Source of the DNA: Spirogloea muscicola
Lineage: Eukaryota > Streptophyta > Zygnematophyceae > Spirogloeales > Spirogloeaceae
Length of the DNA: 15,155 nt
Reading direction: 5' to 3'
Assembly (NCBI GenBank): GCA_009602725.1
Contig: WELB01000138.1
Location: 276,071 to 291,225, forward strand
In this document: positions 7,749 to 15,155 of the stretch, piece after piece
Position numbering within the stretch: position 1 is the first letter of the stretch
Layout: each line of letters begins with the position of its first letter
Made by a program: the position numbers and the translations under genes
The notes under the pieces: model-generated
The model's database searches: none
Told to the model about the DNA's origin: nothing
The model's input: only the letters and a program-made list of their open reading frames with translations

Positions 7749-10700
7749 TCAATTGGCCGCAGATTGCAGACCGGCAAAGGAGCGCAGCATCAAGTACAGC
7801 TTGTCGACATCCCCCTTGGTGTACTTGGTGCCGGCACTACTGAAGTGCTTGAACGACTCTGCACGGTCGAAGTAGAAGCCCCCCTGGGTGAGCGCCGCGT
7901 TGGGCTGCATGGCGAGCCACATCACTGTGTCTGCTCCTTGATCTGGCGTTCTCAGCCTCGACTTGAAGCTGGTTCAAGGCACGAGCAGGAACAACAGTGG
8001 ACAGAGTCAATAAACAACAAAGCATTTGGCATAACAGTCGAAATGCACCCGCCCCAATCATCGTTCATCCATGCGCCAGAATGACAATAAAAGCCAGTCA
8101 GCACTTGCCACATGACGAGAAGGGCAAACAGAGAGCGAGACAAAGTTCTCATGATTGTAGGCCCCCCCATGTCAATAACTAGTCCATCATTTCTGCACGT
8201 CACAGCATAATTCCCTTCTACACATCTTTGGAATGAGATGGTAAAAGCTTGGAGGCACAGCTCACGTCTTGTAGAAGCCAGGCATGCTCTGGCTTAGCGT
8301 AGCTGTGTCAACCCACCCGGGGTGCATGCTGTAGAACCCAACACCCTTGTCTTTGTACAGCTCACCCCACTTCTCTGTGACCGCCACCTGCAGCTGGCCC
8401 GCAATATCACGTATGGCTCCGGGATGACACCCACCGGCGCTGTCGTTGCCACAATTAGACTCGTCAATTCAACAGTTGACATCAAATTCTTCTGACAATA
8501 ATAACCAACACCTTCTACCTACACCTAGCCTAAAGCTGTAAACTTCACTCCATGGCGGCTCAGCCTGAACAGGGGAGTACTGAGGCACGGAACCTGCACG
8601 CGCTTGTTGCGGGCGTATGCCTGTGTGCCGACAAACTTCTTGACATGCTCCATCTGCGGAAGCAGACCAACGCACCTAAATTTAAATAATCTCAAAGTCG
8701 AGGCTTCTCGTGAATTCTGACAGAATCCAAAACTGCCATATGATCTCAGCAAAAGCCCTTGCAGCCAGTTGCATGCAGTCCGACGGTGAGCATCAGTAGG
8801 TGGCAAGAGTGCGTAAGGATATAGTTGCCAGATCGGAGCATCGCAACTGTGCCAAGTGCCCAGTGCCAATACCTGCAAGTCCAGGTCAAGCTGCTCCGTG
8901 AGGATGCCGCCAGTGGCAACAGAGATGACCTTTGCGTCCGGGGCTGCGCGCTGCAGAGCGGGGAGCAGGCACTCCGTCATCGCAAACACGCCCATCACGT
9001 TTGTTGCAAAGTTCAGCTCCAGCCTGCAAACATGCACTTAGAAAATATCAGTAGTATTCACATCCAACAAGTCATAATACGGCTGACGGTGTGGAAGTCA
9101 TGCCAAAAGGACTGGCAAGACCAGGAGGTCGAGAAAGAGAAGGTGGCGTGTATGATCAGGAGTATCAGCCCACTTGTTAGAAGTTTCTGTAAGGTGAACA
9201 CACACCCTTCTGCAGATTGCTTTTTCTCTAACTCCATGATTCCAGCATTGTTGACCTGGCATTGTCCACCTCAACAATCCCTCAATGACTCACACCGTCG
9301 GCAGTTTAACAAAAGCTCATTCATGTTGCATAGATGTCAAGAATCTTCTATGCACGTAGATTGACATCTTTGCTACTTGCCAACTGTCTTCAACACTGCT
9401 AGACTTTTGTGGTCTTACTTCTCTGGATGTAATATTGAGCTAGGAAGGTGAGCACTCACCAGCACATGTAGGGGCTTGCCAGATGTATCGTACTTGCAGG
9501 CAAAGTCCTTGACCTGCTGCAGGGATGACAGGTCGCAGAGCTGCCACATGCACAAGCAGAGTAACTCCCGCATGCAGAGATGAGAGGGCAGTTACATGGT
9601 AAAAGCATGCACTGCCGCAGCAAGCACTCCTGTGAGAAGCATTTGTTCAAGCACAATGAAGAAGCCTCTTCAAATGAGGGAGAGAAGTGTAGGCAGTGCT
9701 ACCTTCACCAATGCCAATTCAATGTCATGAAGAGGCACAGACGACAGAAAGGCAGCGCAGCGAGCAGACGAGTCTACAACGTCATAGAGTGCCAAAGCAC
9801 CTCAAGATGCACGTCCTTGTTGCCGGTCTTGGCAACAATGTCGGCAACGGCCACCTCACCACGCTCCTTGCTTCGACACACCAAATACACCGTCGCACCC
9901 CTGCACCATCCCGCCAGAGAAGCTCAGCAGCTTCAGAAACGTCCACAGGCAGCTGACTTGACGCTTTTACAAGCCCAACACAGATCTGACGCTACCAGAA
10001 AATTTGAGGTTTGAATTTGTAGCAGGTTTAGCAGCTCTGGACCTGTACTCTAAAGCATCAATCTCTTTCATCATTTATTCAAGATCTCGAGACTTTGTTG
10101 GAGTGCATGAGGACAGGACAGAGATGCAGGCACGTGCAGGCAGCTCCATGCTGGCGCCGAGTGCAGTGATGGCGCTTTCTTTCAGAGTTCAAGATAACCG
10201 CTTCAATGTACAAGGTTCAGTGGTCCATTTGCATTGAGATTAGCTTGACCGTATTGTCAGCAATCGTAAGGGGCTAAAGGGCTGCAGTCAAGGAATGGTC
10301 GCTTGCCTAGCAGCAAGGGCTTCGGCGGACGCCTTGCCAATGCCCGCGTTGCCCCCGGTCACAATGAGGTGCTGACCCGCCAGATTGTGGCCCACATCGG
10401 CCTCTCGGAACTTCTCGGCGTGCTTGCTGCCAGAACCGCAGGTAATGGAGTGTCAAGGGTAGAGATAGACGAGCTTCAACAATACAAACTCACTAAGTTA
10501 AGGAACACTGCTTCATGGGAATATCCAGCATTGGCCTTGACGATGTGCAATACTCACACGTAGGCCTGCTGCGAGAAGTTGAGAGGGCCGTATGCCAGGA
10601 AGAGGGCGGTGCGGTAGGCCTGCGGAGCGACGTGGGACGCAGGACGCGAGGCGTGAGAGCCACGCTGCAGCTCTCGGCGGCAGCGCTGGGACAAGGCTGC

Positions 10701-10749
10701 TGTGCGTGCAGCGTGTATGATAGCTAGCTCGGCTGGAGCGAACCTGCAT
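7749..10749 (-). CDS. DHRS12: Short-chain dehydrogenase/reductase, DHRS12 type, ten exons
   Basis: Exons in coding order are 10749-10744 (proposed, two codons), 10619-10558, 10426-10307, 9900-9801, 9540-9460, 9255-9206, 9023-8873, 8653-8594, 8387-8266 and 7968-7749. They sum to exactly 324 codons with the stop; DHRS12 proteins are about 317-322 residues. Rossmann-fold motifs appear in order: TGGNAGIG (46-53) for the cofactor, NNAG (125-128), YARNK with catalytic Tyr203 and Lys207, and SMHPGW near 230-235. The C-terminus has the family blocks LRTPDQGADTVMWLA and GFYFDRAE. It should be an NAD(P)-dependent oxidoreductase; the physiological substrate is unknown. Where SDRs carry the catalytic serine this protein has VISVATGG, with Thr177 in its place. 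The third intron (10306-9901) has a GC donor in an AG|GCAAGC context. The tiny first exon is the weakest part: the next exon has no in-frame ATG before a stop, so some upstream exon must exist, and ATGCAG|GT at 10749 fits the phase. Confidence 0.92.
9332..9369. repeat. 9-bp inverted repeat in a dehydrogenase intron
   Basis: AGATGTCAA at 9332-9340 pairs with TTGACATCT at 9361-9369 across a 20-nt loop, inside the intron 9256-9459. It is short enough to be chance and is listed only for completeness. Confidence 0.6.
10306..10307 (-). other. GC-AG splice donor
   Basis: On the minus strand the exon ends ...GCTAG at 10307 and the intron opens GCAAGC at 10306. The matching acceptor GGTGCAG ends at 9901. 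This is the only junction consistent with the conserved AAR-GATVYLVCR segment, and it matches the usual AG|GCAAG form of GC donors. It is the only non-GT donor among the introns rebuilt here. Confidence 0.85.
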
Positions 10750-10768
10750 TGCTATCCGCGCCTCTCCA

Positions 10769-10915
10769 ATGGCGGTCTACAGCAGCAACAGCCACTACGC
10801 CAGACGGGCCGAGAGAGCTGGCCACGGCCTCGCCCGGCTCCTCGGCTGCTGCAAGAAGAAGAAGGGCTCGCCCATTGAGAATATGGGCTGGAACAGCCAG
10901 CCCAAAAAAGAATGA
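10769..10915 (+). CDS. Possible small divergent ORF, 48 residues
   Basis: An ATG at 10769 opens 48 codons ending in TGA at 10913-10915. The first 36 codons are strongly biased to G or C in the third position, like the confirmed exons here. The peptide is basic, with LLGCCKKKKG near residues 23-32. The last dozen codons run into a copy of the repeat family, and no GT donor lies before the stop. It sits head to head with the dehydrogenase start. It may be chance in GC-rich leader DNA: the opposite strand at 10850 carries a good pyrimidine-rich acceptor (TTCTTCTTCTTGCAG), which suggests that an upstream dehydrogenase leader exon occupies this stretch. Confidence that it is translated is low. Confidence 0.15.
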   Translation: MAVYSSNSHYARRAERAGHGLARLLGCCKKKKGSPIENMGWNSQPKKE

Positions 10916-11045
10916 ACAGAGTACAAGAAGAGGGGGGGGGAAGCCAGGCGAAGCCCTAAGGCGAAGCAGCAGAAATGACAAGCACACAAGAAAGCAGCTA
11001 CTAACCACTCAGTAACCCCTGCTAAGCAGGCGCAGGTCGGAGAGG
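10868..11045. repeat. Dispersed copy of the 6.7-7.7 kb repeat family
   Basis: GCCAGCCC followed by AAAAAAG at 10896-10910 matches the modules at 7011-7026 and 7663-7677. CAGTAACCCCTGCTAAGCAG at 11009-11028, continuing GCGCAGGTCGGAG, matches 7217-7249 and 7437-7470. An ACAAGCACAC string near 10979 resembles the GGAAGCAC module. The order and orientation are the same as in the array, so this is a separate copy about 3.5 kb away, on the other side of the dehydrogenase gene. A run of nine Gs lies within it at about 10932-10940. Confidence 0.65.
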
Positions 11046-11081
11046 CTATGCTCCTGGAAGTATGTCCCCTGGCCAGAGCCA

Positions 11082-11116
11082 GAGCGGCACAGTGGCGGCA
11101 AGAGCGGCACAGTGGC
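11082..11116. repeat. 17-bp direct repeat
   Basis: AGAGCGGCACAGTGGCG occurs at about 11083-11099 and again about 18 nt later, at 11101-11117, in nearly direct succession. It lies in noncoding DNA just beyond the dispersed repeat copy and is probably a local duplication. Confidence 0.8.
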
Positions 11117-12425
11117 GACGTTACTAATGGCCCCTTTGGACCTTGTCATCATAGTATCTATTTTATTTATCGTTCAATGGGGCTGGCGTCTCACAGCCAT
11201 CGCCTCACTTTCGCAGAGCTGTGTCTTTTGGTGTGAAGCTGGGGGTGGCAGTCACAGAGTCAAGCCGCGTAGCAATCTGACTCTGAACGGTCTGTCTTGA
11301 CCCCGCTATGATGACCGAGGGTCTGCTCCTCGCCTCAGGTCGGACTCTCCGGAGCCTCGACTTGACTAGTACTCGAGCCCTTGGCTGCTCACGGCGCACT
11401 GCAAGCAGGCTTAGGTTGTTATGAAGCCTTTCTTTGTGAAGCGACCAACAGTGCGCGCTATTGCTGAAGCAATCCACAATGAAGCCACTGGAACAATTGT
11501 CCTAACCCGTCCCATCGTATGCATGAAAGACTTCACGGTCTTGATGTCAAATCGAGTGGCCCTGCCAAGGGCGGTAACTGATACTGACAAGCCAAAAGAT
11601 CTGGCATAGAGTGATCAACCATGACTGATTGATGGTAGCGAGTCATGACTAAGCAGCAAAGATCTATGTTACAAACGACCAATCTCAGTACATTCATAAC
11701 GAGTGGGACTTGACAGTGGGGCAGCTTTGCTGAGCCTGTACTCCCTGAGAGGCGACAGTGCCGCAGCATACATTCATTGCTCTACAGTGCCGCTTTGATT
11801 GGAGTACTGTTGAGATTTACTCGAGGTTACTGATGCCAGGGCCCCCGAATGCATACCTGACAACAAGGTAAATCGAGCACGACATCGCACACGCACACTC
11901 ACTGAGGTTTGCTGGTGGAGCCCCAAATGAGTTTCTCAGCTCTCAGCAACTACAAGACAACAACCAATGAGGAAAGCAAGAGGCCTTTCCTGGACTTAAC
12001 CTCAGCTGTACTTTCAGAATATCGACAAGGCTTGCCAGCAACAATACTCAGGTGAGTATCTCTAAAAGTTCATGGCGGCCTTCCCAAGATCTTGGGCGTT
12101 GAGGAGCAACCTGCTCTAGTCCTTAGTCATTGACAGAGTGGGATAGTAGGAGTGAGCTCCTTCTCGCCCAGCAGGTGTATACCCTCCTTGTCAGTCCGTC
12201 AGGCTGAAATTCCACCAGTATGATGAGTACGTGATGAGCCATCGTAGTACTGCCCACAATGAGCTCAGGCTTCATCCCACACATTGGCACTTGCAAACAC
12301 TGCAAGTCCTCAGTATGAGATATCATTCTTGTACTTGTGGGGGACTCTGAAGTAGCTGAAAGTCATTGGGCCGCAATAAGCCAGCGACACGACTGGTGCA
12401 AGCTTAAGCGAGTGGCACAGGGTGG

Positions 12426-15155
12426 TCAGAGCTGCACGTTCCGGAGGACCTCGGCGGCCTCCTCCGGCAACGTGCTGTTGATGTGGCACCCACTACCGAG
12501 CTCGAAGCCACCCATCTCCACCAGGTGGGGCACAATGCGCATGTGCCAGTCGTAAAAGGTATAGGTGCCCTCATCGTCCTGAGCAACCAAACATGCATTA
12601 AGCCCCCATGTGCAATGAGCTCCCAGCCATGATTTACTTCCTGGCGGCAGGACCAAAGAACTTGCAGACACAACTGCTGCCGCATATACCAATACAAAGT
12701 CTGGCAGCAACTGTATAACACATGCAAGCAAGACTTGCTCCTTGAGCAGGTTGAGCAGGCCACCCTGAATGCATTGGCACAGACAGCTCGATGCAATCCG
12801 AAAGAGAAATGAACGGGGAGGAGAGGCCGCGAAGAGGGGGGGGGGGGGAGGGGGGGGTGTGTGTGTAGATGGCGAAGGTGCTGTCTGAGCAACCTGGAGA
12901 GGCGCGGTATCAATGACGTAGTTGTAGGGAGGGGTGTCAAGTGCCTTGTTAATTCGTTGCAGCATTCGTTTTAGGATCTCCGCAAGGTCTGTGAGCTGAA
13001 AGCACGAAGCGAGTTCCGATGGTTGGATGGGCTCAATGCAGGCACGAAGAACAATGGACTACAAGGGACTTGGTCAAATTTATACAGATGAGGCCTTGGG
13101 TTTGGTTGGCTTGAGCATTTGAGACGTTAATATGCTCAGCTGCCTTACACCTCCGTTAGGATGGCTGCACCTTTGGGGCCAGAAGTTGACGCAGAGAAAC
13201 CAGGAAGCAGAAGGAGAAGGCACAGCGCGAGGCCATGTGAATCGGCCGAGCAGATGCTGGCATGAGGCCAGTAGAGTTGAGGTTCACGGCCTGCTGACCT
13301 CCTCATCAGTGGAGCACTCGAAGTTGGAGACATGCCGCTGCGCAGGGATGATCCTGCGGGAGGGACGGCCGCAGTGGAGCCATGCTGCTAAAATCAGTTC
13401 TTCCACACTGCCCACAGCACTTTAAGGCAGGAGCTGGTGGTGGACTTCAAAGCCAGAAGTCTAGACGCCTGGGAAACAACAAATCTATTCTTTGAAGCAA
13501 AAGCAAGCCTCGCTGCCCATCGAAGTGGCTCATTCAGCTTGTGCACGCCGTGTCTTAATCCTGCACTGCTTACTATTGAGTCGAAGTCAATAGGACTCAG
13601 CCACCAGTACGATGCTGAATAGACGGCCCAGGTCAACGTAGCACAGGTGCTGAGAGGTTGTAGTGGCTCTGTGGGTCTTACCAGGTCTCATAAGCAAAGC
13701 GGGGGGCAAAGGGGGCCACGGCCACAAAGCTCTTGTTTCTGTCAATGAGACGCGCCGTATCCTGGATTTGCACCATACAACTTGGTTGTCAACTGGGGCC
13801 CCGGTCGCCCAACACGCTCCTGCGGTGGTCAGCCACTGTCGCCACCAGGATGCCCAGCGACTGGAGCTGCCAGTGCTCTGCATGGGCACCGGACCTCCTC
13901 AGTCTCGTGTTTGACGAGGCGGCAGAAGACGCAGGCGCCGTTATTGCGCTCATGGAAACTGCGCGCTTCGTCCAGCTGCTCTGCAGCTGCCCGTGGCACA
14001 ATTGGCAGCGCCAGCAGCTGGCTATGCGAATGCGTCATGGATGCGCCCGCCGCATTGCCATGGTTCTTGAACAGCTGCGCGCGAACGCCACGCCAGGCCC
14101 AGCTGAAGCATTCAATTCGTCACGCTTAGGACAAAACCTCAACGCTACATGCAATAGAACATTGCCATTTCTCAGTAAATTATGTCGACTGAGGTGCTAA
14201 GCCTTTTGTAAAGAAGTCATTTGCTTGTAGTTCAGATGCAATGCATTAGCTAGTGCTGAGACAATTGGTTGTGCGAGTGTCATCATGTGCGTGCAGGGCT
14301 CTGTTGTTGGCGGCGGCGGCGCTGGCTAAAGTGGGCGCACCTGGACGTACTGGAAGCGGCTATCAGCCTTGAAGGCGCGGACGCGGTCACGGTAGGCTCG
14401 CAGGACGCACTCCACCTGCGCGGCGGGCAGGTCCGCCAGCGCCACGTCGTGGGCCGGCGTCTCCACCACGACCTCGTGTGCGCCAAAGCCGGGCAGGCGG
14501 CAGCCCTCCAGCACGCACTTGCCGCCGCTGCACCGCTTCGGCCTGTGGGCAATGGCCATGGCAATGGCACCGCTTTTGATAGCTGCTTCACTATTCAACG
14601 GGTTGCCAAGCTTGGCGCTGTGCTGACTGATAGTGGGCACTAATTGAGTGGTACCAATAGTTCGGGCTTTCCTGCACTCTACTATCGAGTTTACATTGTC
14701 AATCACTTATAATCACTATCACTTCTTGCTAAATTATCACAATGACGTTACCGTGGTTGACTAAACGATTCAATGTTGTAGTAAGCACAAGGCTCGCAGC
14801 CCGAGTTGGGGCCGCCGCGGCTGCCACAGCCGCCGTCGAGCGTCGACATGGGCTTGACTTCATGCCCAGTTGCGGGCTTGGCACTCACTCGCAGCCGGCG
14901 AGGCTGCCGTCAGCGGCAAGGGCGGCGGCGGCGGCGGCGCCACCGAGAGGCTGGTCGTCGGACACGGCGGGGTAGAGGTTGTGGACGACGCGCACGGCCC
15001 AGCCGGGGCTGTCGGCGGCGCCGCCGCCGGGGCGCGCGGCGGCCACCTCTGGGCCCGTCGACGCCTCGTGGCCCTCGCAGAAGTTGCAGGGCCCCGGCTT
15101 GGCCGGCGGCTTCTCGGAGCTGCCCACCGGCGGCCCGACGCCGCCGCCGGTCAGC
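12426..15155 (-). CDS. GalT/ADP-glucose phosphorylase-like nucleotidyltransferase, 5' end beyond the window
   Basis: The enzyme belongs to the galactose-1-phosphate uridylyltransferase branch of the HIT superfamily. Remembered similarity is greatest to the plant member described as an ADP-glucose phosphorylase, which would interconvert ADP-glucose and glucose-1-phosphate; classical GalT activity is the alternative. Exons in coding order are 15155-14889 (partial), 14542-14341, 14074-13895, 13761-13682, 13353-13299, 12995-12894 and 12578-12426, with phases 2, 0, 0, 2, 0 and 0 and 345 residues visible. Diagnostic features are PCNFCEGHE (zinc-type CxxC), RVVHNLYPAVS, GFGAHEVVVETPAHDV, FKNHGNAAGASMTHSHSQ with the catalytic HxHxQ, a second CVFC pair, FVAVAPFAPRFAYETW, TPPYNYVIDTAPLQ, and DWHMRIVPHL followed by GGFELGSGCHIN near the end. 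The block that normally precedes the first CxxC (DPxTxxWV-type) is missing because the gene runs off the edge. Exon 1 contains an Ala/Gly-rich insert. The first in-frame ATG is not visible. No targeting peptide can be judged. Confidence 0.92.
12836..12866. repeat. G13-A-G8-(TG)n low-complexity tract
   Basis: The plus strand has thirteen Gs at 12836-12848, an A, eight Gs at 12850-12857 and then several TG steps to 12866. It lies in the sixth visible intron (12893-12579) of the minus-strand GalT-like gene, so the pre-mRNA would carry a long C tract and the opposite DNA strand could form G-quadruplexes. It is prone to slippage and to sequencing error. Confidence 0.95.

Larger units (their letters stand above)
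10750..12425. other. Intergenic region between the dehydrogenase 5' end and the GalT-like 3' end
   Basis: It should hold the promoter and leader of the dehydrogenase (minus strand, left end) and the 3' UTR of the GalT-like gene (minus strand, right end). On the minus strand, TGTAA within TTTGTAACAT near 11667-11676 is a candidate algal polyadenylation signal for the latter, which would make a 3' UTR of about 750 nt. The left part contains a repeat-family copy and a 17-bp direct repeat. Open frames such as 11421-11609 (plus) have no recognisable domain, and I do not call them genes. Confidence 0.45.

Noticed and set aside
11421-11609. Plus-strand open frame of 62 codons starting MKPFFVKRPT.
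   Set aside because: It looks protein-like at first sight, but it has no known motif, no neighbouring exons with fitting splice sites and no third-position bias. It lies where the GalT-like 3' UTR or intergenic DNA is expected.
1-15155. CRISPR arrays, operons, prokaryotic defence systems, rRNA or tRNA genes, viral genes.
   Set aside because: I saw no regularly spaced identical repeats, no operon-like gene packing, no rRNA or tRNA landmark sequences and no viral structural or polymerase motifs. The intron-rich genes point to a eukaryotic nucleus.

Overview
The window is eukaryotic nuclear DNA. Four conserved protein genes can be rebuilt by joining short exons at GT-AG junctions (one GC-AG). 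Their closest remembered relatives are plant and algal proteins. Introns are dense (about 120 to 510 nt), exons at gene starts are very GC-rich, and intergenic DNA is of moderate GC. This suggests a green alga (Chlorophyta, perhaps a trebouxiophyte or a relative). The lineage is inferred from gene content and was not tested by any search.

Layout, left to right. (1) 1-204 is a GC-rich, coding-like edge fragment of unknown identity and uncertain strand. (2) About 498-2779, plus strand, four exons: a type II membrane, GT23/FUT8-like glycosyltransferase. (3) 3371-6468, minus strand, seven exons: NMD3, the adaptor for nuclear export of the 60S ribosomal subunit. Its reading frame breaks once, at the exon 5/6 junction. 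(4) 7749-10749, minus strand, ten exons including a proposed 6-nt first exon: a short-chain dehydrogenase of the DHRS12 type. (5) 12426 to the right edge, minus strand, seven exons visible: a GalT/ADP-glucose phosphorylase-like nucleotidyltransferase of the HIT superfamily, cut off at its 5' end by the window edge. The glycosyltransferase and NMD3 converge; NMD3, the dehydrogenase and the GalT-like gene are tandem on the minus strand.

Between NMD3 and the dehydrogenase (about 6.7-7.7 kb) lies a degenerate, noncoding repeat array. Related modules recur upstream of the dehydrogenase at about 10.87-11.04 kb. This is the largest structure the genes do not explain. Smaller items are a 19-bp tandem duplication, a 17-bp direct repeat, a G13-A-G8-(TG)n tract, and a hairpin in NMD3 intron 1, whose ends carry a short direct repeat.

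The four genes do not form a pathway. They cover protein glycosylation, ribosome export, a redox enzyme of unknown substrate, and sugar-nucleotide or starch metabolism, an ordinary mix for a eukaryotic chromosome. I found no clear novel system. The items most worth a second look are the repeat family, the NMD3 frame break and the introner-like features of NMD3 intron 1.
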